Positions 53,978 to 62,143 of a stretch of 64,000 nucleotides of DNA are shown here, one piece after another. The notes beneath the pieces were generated by a model, which saw only the letters and a list, made by a program, of their open reading frames with translations, had not been told where the DNA came from and searched no databases. The stretch spans positions 29,368 through 93,367 of the forward strand of contig NZ_PYGI01000020.1 in NCBI RefSeq assembly GCF_003014615.1, read 5' to 3'. The number at the start of each line of letters is the position of its first letter. Positions within the stretch are counted from its first letter, which is position 1. Made by a program: the position numbers and the translations under genes. This DNA is from Marinobacterium halophilum (GTDB lineage Bacteria; Pseudomonadota; Gammaproteobacteria; Pseudomonadales; Balneatricaceae).

Positions 53978-55323
53978 TATTCTGCCTCCGCCTTGCCAAC
54001 GTTTCGGTTGGGCACTTCATTCCAGCTTTTCGCGTTCAGCATGTCGTACCAGTACTGGTAGAAGGCACGGGAATTGGCTTCGTTGAGCTGGCCCTCATAC
54101 ACATTTGCCGGCAGCGGCGTATCGGTCAGCAGAGTATCCATGCCCAGACCCACAAACAAATCCTGCTGTGCGGTGACACGTCCCTTGGCGGTCTTGGTGC
54201 AATACTCCCAGTTTTCGCCATCATCCATCTCGAACACGCCGGTCGGCGAGAAGGTCATCATGGCACCCTTGCGCCACTTCTCTTTCACCTCTTGCGGTGC
54301 GCTCTTGTTCACGACGACCCAAGTGAACAGTTCCATTTTGTTTGGACCGCGCGGCTGCCAGATGCGTACAGTGTTCTGGCCCGGCAGGAAGGAGAAGTTC
54401 GGGAAAATGGTGCAGGAAGAGACCGAGCCGATCATATTGGAACGAAAATCCCCCAGACGCTCAGCCACAGACGGCTTGATCGTGTGGATGTACCTGTTCA
54501 AAGCGCTCTCACCCAGTACCGCCACGTTACCAACGGTATCAAGCGCAAACTCGTAGCCGTGACCATTCCAGTTGACGGAGTAAGACTCTTCAAAGTCACT
54601 GACCTTGGCGACAGAACCGCCCAGCATGGCGCGGGCGGCTGAGTCATGGGTCCAGCCGGCATGGAGGATATCGCCGACAAAGTTCTCGGCTGCGATCTTC
54701 CAGTTACATTCATAGGTGGAACGGATGCAACCACCGACAAACTCGGTACCGCCTTCCTGGTTGTCGAACAGCGCATCCAGATACCAGGTCATCGGCCCCA
54801 AATATTCCTGCAGCGAAGGACTTTCAGGATCGAAGGTGGCAAAGACCAGTCCTTTCCATGAATCCACATTAGCAACTTCCTTCAAGCCCCATTTGGACTT
54901 GTCGAAGTTGCTGTCTTCATAGACACCGGATTCGTGCTGGCCGACCAGATTCCCTTCAACATTGAAGGACCAGCCATGATAGTTGCAGATAAAACCACGG
55001 GCACTGCCAGACTCAGAGAAGCAAATCTTGTTGCCCCGGTGAGGACAAGCGTTGAGGAACACCTTGATACCACCACTCTTCTGGCGGATCACGATCACTT
55101 CATCTTCACCCATCGTGGTGGTGATGTAGTCACCGGTTTTCGGTATCTGGGATTCGTGTGCAACAAACAGCCAGCAGCGTGCGAATACCTTTTCCAATTC
55201 CTGCTCGTATATCGCCTGATCGTAGAAGATCTTGCCCGAAATACGTCCACTCTCCAGATCACACGCATCCTTGAGATTGGTCAGTGAGTCCGTTACATCT
55301 ATTGTTTTAATCATGTTACCCAT
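53977..55323 (-). CDS. Ring-hydroxylating dioxygenase alpha subunit (Rieske)
   Basis: The 448-residue catalytic subunit. The Rieske cluster has C93, H95, C113 and H116. The mononuclear iron site is in NFVGDILHAGWTH with D218 (bridge), H221 and H226; a later aspartate would complete it. It dihydroxylates an aromatic ring with O2. It looks like the biphenyl/naphthalene-type family with a separate ferredoxin and FAD-[2Fe-2S] reductase, not the benzoate two-component type. The substrate is not readable. The start is ATG 55323, eight bases after AAAGGTG. Confidence 0.93.
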   Translation of the reverse strand: MGNMIKTIDVTDSLTNLKDACDLESGRISGKIFYDQAIYEQELEKVFARCWLFVAHESQIPKTGDYITTTMGEDEVIVIRQKSGGIKVFLNACPHRGNKICFSESGSARGFICNYHGWSFNVEGNLVGQHESGVYEDSNFDKSKWGLKEVANVDSWKGLVFATFDPESPSLQEYLGPMTWYLDALFDNQEGGTEFVGGCIRSTYECNWKIAAENFVGDILHAGWTHDSAARAMLGGSVAKVSDFEESYSVNWNGHGYEFALDTVGNVAVLGESALNRYIHTIKPSVAERLGDFRSNMIGSVSSCTIFPNFSFLPGQNTVRIWQPRGPNKMELFTWVVVNKSAPQEVKEKWRKGAMMTFSPTGVFEMDDGENWEYCTKTAKGRVTAQQDLFVGLGMDTLLTDTPLPANVYEGQLNEANSRAFYQYWYDMLNAKSWNEVPNRNVGKAEAE

Positions 55324-55341
55324 GGTCTGACACCTTTAGCC

Positions 55342-55680
55342 TTAGCCTTTCGCAATTAACGCCTGATCCACTGCTATCAGGGCATAGATCTCCTCACCCT
55401 CGACCGTGACCGGATAAGTCTTCAGGTCGATTTCACAGGGGAACCCCTGCGCCTTTCCGGTCGGAATATGAAACTGCCCCCAATGCACAGGGCAGGTAAT
55501 CAGGTCATCCTCGACGTCACCCTCAGCAAGGGAGGCCGTCGCGTGGGTACACAGGTCAGCGGTGGCATAATATTGGCCACCCAGGTTGTACACGGCTATG
55601 TCGCCATGAACGCTGCTATCAACTTTCTTGACCTGGTTTTCAGCAAGGTCCGACACCGCGCATAGAAATACCTTTTCCAT
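55342..55680 (-). CDS. Rieske-type ferredoxin of the dioxygenase
   Basis: A 112-residue [2Fe-2S] protein with C44, H46 (LCTHATASL) and C63, H66 (CPVHWGQF), the Rieske ligands. It shuttles electrons from the reductase (46066) to the dioxygenase alpha subunit, encoded immediately downstream. Confidence 0.93.
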   Translation of the reverse strand: MEKVFLCAVSDLAENQVKKVDSSVHGDIAVYNLGGQYYATADLCTHATASLAEGDVEDDLITCPVHWGQFHIPTGKAQGFPCEIDLKTYPVTVEGEEIYALIAVDQALIAKG

Positions 55681-55686
55681 AACTGC

Positions 55687-56529
55687 TCAGCCTTTCTTCA
55701 ATTCAATAAAGCCCAGCCCGGTAACCCATTCCGGTACCGGCTGATACTCGATCAGCTCTGCGCGCGGAGCGTTGGCAGCCGCCATGGCACAGATGAAATT
55801 TCGGATCTCCATCGCACCGTTACCGCCGCTCTCCAAGACCTGCTCATCAGTGAACGCAACCAGCCCGTCGATGTTGGCGTTGCAACACAGGTCGATGATC
55901 TGGCGGTCAAATTGCTCGTTCACCTTGCCGGTTTCCTTGGTACCCACCCAGTGGCTGATGCCGCCGCTGCCGATCACGAATACCTGTTCATCACTGTTGA
56001 AGGATTCAACTGCGGCACGGATCTGCTCGCCGAGCTGACGCGCACGCGCCTTGGTAATGAACGGATCAACCGCACTGGCCAGATAGACCGGAATCGCGCT
56101 GATGCTGCGGCCGCTGATCTCTTCGGCACGACGCACGATCAGCTTGTAGGGAATAGAAAACGCATGGTCCGTAGTGAACGAACGCGCAACGGCCCAATCG
56201 AATCCGGTTTCACTGCCGTGAGCCGCGATATGCTGCGCCAGCGCTTCGTGGTTCTGCACCTGCTCTTTCTTCAACCCCGGCAACTGGTCCAGCGGGCCTT
56301 CCACATGCCCGGTAGCAATGCAGTATTTAGGCAAACAGGTGGTGCCAAACAGCATGTAATGGTCGTTGCCAACGATGATTACGCTGGACGCACTACTCTC
56401 GGCCAAACGTTCGGCACAGGTTTCGTAGGCATCCCAGACCTTTTTGGCCTTCTCGGCATCGGCTGCATCAGGGGCCACAAACATGACCGGGTCGTGCGGC
56501 ACTAGAAAGCCGCCAGTAATCTCTGCCAT
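55687..56529 (-). CDS. Class III extradiol dioxygenase, large subunit (LigB/CarBb-like)
   Basis: A 280-residue ring-cleavage enzyme subunit. The iron ligands line up with LigB: H12 (LVPHDP), H57 (GNDHYM) and E241 (GAMEIRN); the catalytic histidine H193 is in GSGGISHW. It opens the catechol between or next to the hydroxyls, together with the small subunit encoded upstream. The two-subunit LigAB form next to a C-C hydrolase recalls CarBaBb-CarC of carbazole degradation rather than the single-subunit MhpB. That resemblance is by gene arrangement; the true substrate is open. Confidence 0.88.
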   Translation of the reverse strand: MAEITGGFLVPHDPVMFVAPDAADAEKAKKVWDAYETCAERLAESSASSVIIVGNDHYMLFGTTCLPKYCIATGHVEGPLDQLPGLKKEQVQNHEALAQHIAAHGSETGFDWAVARSFTTDHAFSIPYKLIVRRAEEISGRSISAIPVYLASAVDPFITKARARQLGEQIRAAVESFNSDEQVFVIGSGGISHWVGTKETGKVNEQFDRQIIDLCCNANIDGLVAFTDEQVLESGGNGAMEIRNFICAMAAANAPRAELIEYQPVPEWVTGLGFIELKKG

Positions 56530-56534
56530 TGTGG

Positions 56535-56819
56535 TTACCCTTTGATTGATGCGGAATGGGCCGACTCGGAGCCCAGCTTGCGGTTGTAGGAAGAGATCCG
56601 ACGGTCCGGCGACATTTCAATCCAGTAACCGAGCGTCAGCATTGGATTGATGCCAACTGCCTGCATCGCCTTGACGTCAAATTCCAGAATCATGCGCACA
56701 CTCTCCTCATCAATCGGAAAGCGGCTGAGAAACTTCTGTGAGTCCTCGCGGAATTTTTCCTTTGAGAAACGATCCACGGAAAGGCTCCAGAGAATACGCT
56801 CCAGCACGTCCCGGCTCAT
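56535..56819 (-). CDS. Class III extradiol dioxygenase, small subunit (LigA/CarBa-like)
   Basis: A 94-residue LigA-type subunit. Features: VERILWSL-like start, FREDSQKFLSRFPIDEESVRMI, and AVGINPMLTLGYWIEM, the region that covers the active site of the large subunit. Its ATG overlaps the hydrolase stop (ATGA). The length is that of the stand-alone small subunits (about 90 residues), not of the longer protocatechuate dioxygenase LigA. Confidence 0.85.
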   Translation of the reverse strand: MSRDVLERILWSLSVDRFSKEKFREDSQKFLSRFPIDEESVRMILEFDVKAMQAVGINPMLTLGYWIEMSPDRRISSYNRKLGSESAHSASIKG

Positions 56820-57643
56820 GCCAGCCCCCCGCCGATAAAGCTGCACAGAATGTTTAGGAATTTCTGCTTCTGCTCGGTCTGCACCCAGTGACCACACTGA
56901 CCAAATACATACAGATCACTATTGGGAATGTTTTCAGCCAAAGCACGACCACACTGCACTGGCACAACGTTGTCTTCACGACCATGCAGAACCAGGGTTG
57001 GTGCCTTGATATTCTTGACGGCTTTTTCCGGGAAGCCCTTCACCAGTGTTTCGCCATCAGTACTGGGCTGTGGTATCAGCTTACGCAAGGCATCCTGAGC
57101 ACCTGCACGCGCACTAGCTTCATAACGTGACTGCACCAGTTCGCCGGTGATCAATGAAGTGTCATAAGGGAACAGCTCCATCAGAGAGCGCATGTTCTCG
57201 ACCGACGGCTCATACAACCAGGCACCGGCCAGTCCTTTGGTCTGTACGAAAGTGCCCGCTGGCGTACCCAGCAGTACCAGCTTGTCCAGACGCTCAGGAT
57301 TGAATAGCGCAAGACCGATACCAACAGCACCACCGAAGGAGTTACCGACCAGAGAGGCCTTATCAATGCCAACGGCATCCATGAACTCAACCAGATGGTT
57401 AACCCAGAATTTGATGTCGTAGTGGGTCTCTTCTTTGAATTCGGTAAACCCGAAACCCGCGATATCTGGCACGATCACACGGAACTTCTCCGCCAGTTGA
57501 TCCATAACGCCACTCCAGTTGGTCCAGCCTGATACACCAGGCCCAGAACCATGCAGCAGCAGCAGAGGTGCGCCAGCACCACATTCGAAGTAAGCCGTCT
57601 CATGACCGGCCGCCTGAATAAACTTGCGATCTGACTCTTTCAT
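56816..57643 (-). CDS. Alpha/beta hydrolase, meta-cleavage product (C-C) hydrolase
   Basis: A 275-residue hydrolase of the BphD/MhpC/CarC type. It has the oxyanion loop HGSGPG (31-36), the nucleophile S102 in LVGNSFGGA, an aspartate in HGREDNVVP and the histidine in FGQCGHWVQ. It cuts the ring-opened product into 2-hydroxypentadienoate and a carboxylic acid. The start is ATG 57643 with GGAGG eight bases before; the frame is open further upstream through the promoter region but that is not coding. First gene of the operon. Confidence 0.9.
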   Translation of the reverse strand: MKESDRKFIQAAGHETAYFECGAGAPLLLLHGSGPGVSGWTNWSGVMDQLAEKFRVIVPDIAGFGFTEFKEETHYDIKFWVNHLVEFMDAVGIDKASLVGNSFGGAVGIGLALFNPERLDKLVLLGTPAGTFVQTKGLAGAWLYEPSVENMRSLMELFPYDTSLITGELVQSRYEASARAGAQDALRKLIPQPSTDGETLVKGFPEKAVKNIKAPTLVLHGREDNVVPVQCGRALAENIPNSDLYVFGQCGHWVQTEQKQKFLNILCSFIGGGLA

Positions 57644-57656
57644 CACACCTCCGAAC

Positions 57657-57670
57657 ATACAGTTGTGTAT
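57657..57670. promoter_or_regulatory. Operator-like site at start of the ring-cleavage operon
   Basis: ATACAGTTGTGTAT, with ATACA and TGTAT as inverted arms. Its core TACAGTTGTGTA differs from the dctP palindrome core only at the two central bases. It begins four bases after the -10 box of the minus-strand promoter, so it covers the expected transcription start. Confidence 0.7.
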
Positions 57671-57674
57671 CCAG

Positions 57675-57703
57675 ATACTAGTGATGACGTACATGACCGT
57701 CAA
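57675..57703 (-). promoter_or_regulatory. Sigma-70-type promoter of the ring-cleavage operon
   Basis: On the minus strand TTGACG (57703-57698) and TAGTAT (57680-57675) are separated by exactly 17 bases. A start of transcription near 57668-57670 would give a leader of about 26 bases containing the GGAGG ribosome site. Confidence 0.7.
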
Positions 57704-57877
57704 CAAAATCCATACCAAAAACACTGGAAATCTGACTGAAACCGCTTAAAAACATCAAAAACAAACCATTAACACATTGATTTTAAATATAAAAAAATAT
57801 AATCATTCTACTTTAGGACAAGGGGAAGATTTATAGATTAGATATGCGCTACGATGATCAAAACACAGAAAGAAAAG

Positions 57878-57889
57878 TACAGTGGTGTA
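57878..57889. promoter_or_regulatory. Operator-like site before the hydrolase gene
   Basis: TACAGTGGTGTA matches the other two sites except for the two central bases. It ends six bases before the proposed ATG at 57896. A possible -10 (TATAAT, 57798-57803) is well upstream, so binding here could act as a roadblock. Confidence 0.55.
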
Positions 57890-57895
57890 TTCATT

Positions 57896-58612
57896 ATGAA
57901 TTCGGAACAGACTATTGAGCATGCAATTATTGAGCAAAACACAGAGGGCGAACTATTCAGACATGAGCATTTCCAACTGACAGGTGCCAGCCATCAGGTA
58001 CTGGTATACCCCACGTGGGCTGGCATCACTGATTTTGAGCGCCGCGTGGCAAGCCGGTTGAACTCGGCAGGGTTCGATGCCGTGATCGTCGATCTATTTG
58101 GCAACACGCAAGACCTGTCCACGATCGAAGCACGGAAGTCTGCCATGCACCGACTGACACGGGATTTCAATCACATGGTTGAGCACTTGTGCCAGTTGAA
58201 TACCTTTATTTGCACCCAGGCGGGCAACGAAGACAAGCAAGCATCAGCCATGGGATTCTGCCTTGGCGGTATGTGTGCCGTTTTGACCGGCCTTACCCGT
58301 GCAGGGTATATGGCTGCCATCAGCTTCCATGGCCTGCTTTCCTTCCCGAAAGACCGACGACCCACAGATACGACAACCCGCTTTATGCTCTTGAATGGCA
58401 ACATCGATCCAATGGTGCCTGAAGAAGATATCTGCGCCACGCTGAACTACTTTGAAGACAATCAGCTTGATCTGACTTTTATGAACTTCAGTCGAACACT
58501 GCACTCATTCAGCATCCCCGGCGCGTACAACCCAGATGCAGGCGTGATGTATAACCCTGATGTTGCAGAACAAAGCTGGCGTTATGCTCTCGATCTGCTG
58601 AAACACGTGTAG
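57896..58612 (+). CDS. Dienelactone hydrolase family protein
   Basis: A 238-residue alpha/beta hydrolase with the DLH nucleophile C122 in GFCLGGMC, an acidic residue in NIDPMVPEED and a histidine in LHSFSIPGAYNP. It may open lactones or hydrolyse esters arising in the aromatic route. It is divergent from the ring-cleavage operon and shares its operator-type sequence. The start could also be ATG 57854, 14 codons upstream; neither has a strong ribosome site, and the operator lies between them, so 57896 is preferred. Confidence 0.82.
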   Translation: MNSEQTIEHAIIEQNTEGELFRHEHFQLTGASHQVLVYPTWAGITDFERRVASRLNSAGFDAVIVDLFGNTQDLSTIEARKSAMHRLTRDFNHMVEHLCQLNTFICTQAGNEDKQASAMGFCLGGMCAVLTGLTRAGYMAAISFHGLLSFPKDRRPTDTTTRFMLLNGNIDPMVPEEDICATLNYFEDNQLDLTFMNFSRTLHSFSIPGAYNPDAGVMYNPDVAEQSWRYALDLLKHV

Positions 58613-58728
58613 GCCTTTGGCTTGCCTTTTATTAATCCCAAGGTATGATCGCTATAAATTAATTTAATATATCGATCATATCCAACATGGTTTTATATCT
58701 TCAAGAATCCGTCACATTCCCGCATTAA

Positions 58729-58754
58729 GCCGGAGAGCACTTACACTCTCCGGC
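58729..58754. terminator. Hairpin between hydrolase and GreA-like genes
   Basis: GCCGGAGAG and CTCTCCGGC form a perfect 9-base stem with an eight-base loop, 24 bases before the GGAGGG of the next gene. There is no T run. It could end the hydrolase transcript or lie in the leader of the next gene. Confidence 0.5.
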
Positions 58755-58787
58755 AGATATCCAGTGTTATTCATTGGCGGAGGGTTT

Positions 58788-59159
58788 ATGAACTGTCAGG
58801 TACCGACATCATTACGGCGTATTGCTGAGCGTTTAAGTCACTATTTTATGGTTGGGGAGCACTACAACTACTCCAGCCCATTACATCTTTTATCAATATT
58901 CAGTCGTATGGAGCAGTTGAACCAGGCCCCCGGCCTACGGGCGCGTCCGGGTGCCTTGTTATTGCTGCGTATACTGCAAACCGAAGAGACCTGCTTCTTC
59001 ACGCTGACCTCACCAGCCGAAGCCAAGCCTGAACAACAGCGAATTTCAGTGCTATCACCTCTGGGAGCTGCACTGCTGGGCATGTCTCAAGGTGATACGT
59101 GCCGTGTGTATTTCATGGGGGAAAACCTCAACTTCAAACTGATCAAGATAATACATTAA
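58788..59159 (+). CDS. Small protein with GreA/GreB C-terminal-like domain
   Basis: A 123-residue protein. The C-terminal half (QQRISVLSPLGAALLGMSQGDTCRVYF) matches the FKBP-like C-terminal domain of GreA/GreB and of Rnk. The N-terminal half lacks the long coiled coil of true Gre factors, so it is more like Rnk or a RNA-polymerase-binding regulator. The start is ATG 58788 after GGAGGG. No operon partner. Confidence 0.6.
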   Translation: MNCQVPTSLRRIAERLSHYFMVGEHYNYSSPLHLLSIFSRMEQLNQAPGLRARPGALLLLRILQTEETCFFTLTSPAEAKPEQQRISVLSPLGAALLGMSQGDTCRVYFMGENLNFKLIKIIH

Positions 59160-59295
59160 ATCATTTTTCCGGAGGAACGTGCCTTGAAGAATTTCTGATG
59201 CATTCGCATCTCTCCATTTATTTTTTTGATGATGTTATACAGCGTAAAAATCATGAGTATTAGTGCGCTAAATATTATTTTACGGAGATATAGAA

Positions 59296-59385
59296 ATGGC
59301 CAAAGGTAAAGATAAAAAACAACCAACCAAGACTCTTAAAGAAAAACGCCGCGACAAGCGTGAAAAGAAACAGACCGCATCCTGA
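59296..59385 (+). CDS. 29-residue lysine-rich protein
   Basis: A very short reading frame: starts MAKGKDKKQPTK and ends KREKKQTAS, with about half of the residues Lys or Arg. A GGAG site lies eight bases before the ATG, and it has its own upstream spacer with no other gene. The strong base and codon bias toward Lys/Arg/Thr without internal stops suggests a real small nucleic-acid-binding protein. I do not know a named family. Confidence 0.55.
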   Translation: MAKGKDKKQPTKTLKEKRRDKREKKQTAS

Positions 59386-59510
59386 GTCACATGCACACCA
59401 TCAACACGCCCACTTGAGCGAACACAGACCTGTTGATCAATGAAGGGCGTTTTCGGGGCGCGGATTGTTTATAATCCACGTCCCGTTTACGACCACCAGA
59501 GAGTCTCGCC

Positions 59511-60491
59511 ATGCCCGTTACCGCCGCCATCGTCCACCGCCTCACCCGTCGTACCGGCGAACAGTCCTACAGCCTGCGTGAAGAACCTTTTGACAATGAA
59601 GAGCATAAAAGCCGCCTGCTCAGTGAAATAAAACCTCTGTTCACCCGACGCGCCAGTAAGCGTTATGGCTGTTTTGCCGACGAATCCTGCACGTTCAAAG
59701 GACTGGTCATGAACTGGATGGATGAGGGCATCGGCTTTACGCAATTTAGCCGCAAAGTCGTCGAACAGCTGGCCATGCTGATGGAACAGCAGGATCTGGA
59801 AACCGATGGTTACTGGTTGTTCATTCACGAGGAGCTAGAAGCCGCACAACGGCTCTGGATCACCTGCCTGAAGCAGAAAGAAGGCCTGCTGCTCAACAGC
59901 GATAATGACCTGCAGGACACGGCCTACATCAATTTTTCCAAAACCGGTTTTTGTGCCTGTATCGACCTCCACGACATCAACACCCCTGACAAGACGCGTT
60001 ATTTAACCCTGAGCTTCGGCTTTGGTGACCGTCCACTGCAGGGCGCACTGATGGAATTCACCGGCTTCACCAACACTGTCGACACCCGAGCCGATACCGA
60101 ACAGTTCATGGCACTGGTTCAGGACTACAGCGAATCCATGCCGGAAGACAGCGGTAAGCGCTATCAGAAGGAAGTGGCCGAATTCTGCATGGAACAGTCC
60201 AAGGAAGGAGAAACCGTCAACTTCCACACCCTGGCCGAGTTGGTCGAATCGATTGCCGACGTGCCGCTGGACACCTTCATCACCGAGCGCTCACCGCAGA
60301 CCAAGGAAGAATTCATACCCGACCCTAGCAGTCTGAAAAAATACATCCGCTACACCGGCCGCACCAAAGAGGTCTCGATCAGCTTCAGCAACGAATCACT
60401 GGGCAAAACGATCTCATTCGATCCAGACACCAACACCCTGACCATGACCGAACTGCCCCCGTCACTGATCAAGCAGCTCAAAGGCGAGTAA
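59511..60491 (+). CDS. ndpA: Nucleoid-associated protein YejK/NdpA
   Basis: A 326-residue protein of the YejK/NdpA family, with AAIVHRL at the N-terminus, a central FSRKVVEQL... DGYWLFIHEE stretch and ITERSPQTKEEFIPDPSSLKKYIRYTGRTK near the C-terminus. It associates with the nucleoid; its precise role is unsettled. The length is as in other Gammaproteobacteria. The pseudouridine synthase gene follows after three bases. Confidence 0.92.
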   Translation: MPVTAAIVHRLTRRTGEQSYSLREEPFDNEEHKSRLLSEIKPLFTRRASKRYGCFADESCTFKGLVMNWMDEGIGFTQFSRKVVEQLAMLMEQQDLETDGYWLFIHEELEAAQRLWITCLKQKEGLLLNSDNDLQDTAYINFSKTGFCACIDLHDINTPDKTRYLTLSFGFGDRPLQGALMEFTGFTNTVDTRADTEQFMALVQDYSESMPEDSGKRYQKEVAEFCMEQSKEGETVNFHTLAELVESIADVPLDTFITERSPQTKEEFIPDPSSLKKYIRYTGRTKEVSISFSNESLGKTISFDPDTNTLTMTELPPSLIKQLKGE

Positions 60492-60494
60492 GCC

Positions 60495-61184
60495 GTGCGC
60501 CTGGACCGTTTCATCTGTAAACATACCGAACACAGCCACCAGACATCACGGCGCCTGGTGGCGTCCGGACACGTTATGGTGAACGGAGAAACGGCAACCG
60601 ACCCGCGCCGGCTGATAGATGCGTTCAGTACCATCCAGCTTGACGGCCAGCTGCTGCAACAGCAACAGGCCCACTATTTCATGCTTAACAAGCCGGCCGG
60701 TTATCTCAGCGCAACCTCCGACCCGGAGCACCCGACGGTGCTCGAACTGCTGCCGGCCCCACTGCGGCCTCTGTTGCATATTGCTGGCCGTCTCGACCGC
60801 GCCACTACGGGGTTGTTGCTGCTCACCAACGATGGCCACTGGTCCCGCCGAGTCACAGCACCGGAGCATAAAACCCCCAAGGTCTACCATGTCACTACTG
60901 CTGAACCGATCAGTGTCGAGGCTGAATCTTGCTTTCAGGCCGGTATCTGGCTGGCACGCGAAGGCGTCATGACCTCTCCGGCACAACTGCAACGACTGGG
61001 CCTGCGAGAGTGCCGCCTGACCATTTACGAAGGCCGCCACCACCAGGTCAAGCGCATGTTTGCTGCCATTGGCAACGAGGTCACACAGCTGCACCGTGAA
61101 AGCATGGGCGAGATCCGGCTGGAATCAACGCTGCTACCGGGATCCTGCCGATGCCTGACGGAAGCCGAATACCGCTCGGCCTGA
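60495..61184 (+). CDS. 16S rRNA pseudouridine synthase (RsuA-like)
   Basis: A 229-residue enzyme with an N-terminal S4 RNA-binding domain (MRLDRFICKHTEHSHQTSRRL, start GTG 60495) and the catalytic block GRLDRATTGLLLLTNDG with the active aspartate, then GRHHQVKRMFAAIGNEV. It is of the RsuA/RluB/E/F group; by size and opening it is closest to RsuA, which modifies U516 of 16S rRNA. Confidence 0.9.
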   Translation: MRLDRFICKHTEHSHQTSRRLVASGHVMVNGETATDPRRLIDAFSTIQLDGQLLQQQQAHYFMLNKPAGYLSATSDPEHPTVLELLPAPLRPLLHIAGRLDRATTGLLLLTNDGHWSRRVTAPEHKTPKVYHVTTAEPISVEAESCFQAGIWLAREGVMTSPAQLQRLGLRECRLTIYEGRHHQVKRMFAAIGNEVTQLHRESMGEIRLESTLLPGSCRCLTEAEYRSA

Positions 61185-61313
61185 CCGTCCTCGCGGCGAA
61201 GACGCAACATCTCATGCTCGGGATCAAACAACTTCGCTGCCGTGGTAATAGACGTCGCCGGGGGCGTCACGTACTGTGAAGGGACTCGGAGACAACGGAC
61301 CGATACCATCCCC

Positions 61314-62138
61314 ATGACCCATCACACCCATGCAACACATCAATCGGGCTCAACCACCCCACAGGCGCTGGCAACCACAAGGCGTGAAACCTTGCGCCTG
61401 CTCAGCTTCAACATTCAGGTCGGCATCAATACGCGGGCCTTTCATCATTACCTGACCCGCAGTTGGCAACACCTGCTTCCCCACCGCCAGCGCAACCGCA
61501 CTCTCGATGAAATCGGACGCCTGCTACGCCAGTATGACCTGGTCGCCCTGCAGGAGGTCGATGGCGGTAGCCTGCGCAGCGGCTTCATTAATCAGGTGGA
61601 ATATCTGGCGCAAGCGGGCGAATTCCCTTACTGGTATCAGCAACTTAACCGAAACCTCGGCAAGTTGGCCCAACACAGTAACGGCGTACTCAGCCGACTC
61701 CAGCCTGACTTCGTTGAAGACCATCCGTTACCAGGATTGATTCCCGGCCGTGGTGCCATTCTGGTACGCCTGGGTAAAGGCAAACATGCGCTGTTGATAA
61801 TCGTCTTGCACCTGGCACTGGGCGCGCGCGCCCAGGACCGGCAGCTGCGCTACATACGCGAGCTGATACAAGACCACCACCATGTAGTACTGATGGGCGA
61901 TATGAACAATCCACTTGAACACCTGCTCAGCCGGTCGGCCCTGCAAGGACTGGATTTGGTGGCGGCAAAGGAAAACCTGCCCACTTATCCAAGCTGGCGA
62001 CCCACCCGCGCGCTGGACCACATTCTGATTTCACCGGCACTGGAGATCCGCAGCGCCCGCGTACTGGACTGCGTACTGTCTGACCATCGCCCCATCGCCA
62101 TGGAAATCGGCTTGCCTGACTGCTTGCAGTACCTGTGA
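61314..62138 (+). CDS. Endonuclease/exonuclease/phosphatase family protein
   Basis: A 274-residue EEP-fold hydrolase. Motifs in order: RLLSFNIQVG, ALQEVDGG (metal Glu), LMGDMNNPLEH, ALDHILIS and SDHRPIAMEI (catalytic His). Substrates in this group range from DNA to phospholipids. The start is ATG 61314; the frame is open to 61242 but without a ribosome site. Confidence 0.88.
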   Translation: MTHHTHATHQSGSTTPQALATTRRETLRLLSFNIQVGINTRAFHHYLTRSWQHLLPHRQRNRTLDEIGRLLRQYDLVALQEVDGGSLRSGFINQVEYLAQAGEFPYWYQQLNRNLGKLAQHSNGVLSRLQPDFVEDHPLPGLIPGRGAILVRLGKGKHALLIIVLHLALGARAQDRQLRYIRELIQDHHHVVLMGDMNNPLEHLLSRSALQGLDLVAAKENLPTYPSWRPTRALDHILISPALEIRSARVLDCVLSDHRPIAMEIGLPDCLQYL

Positions 62139-62143
62139 ATACT

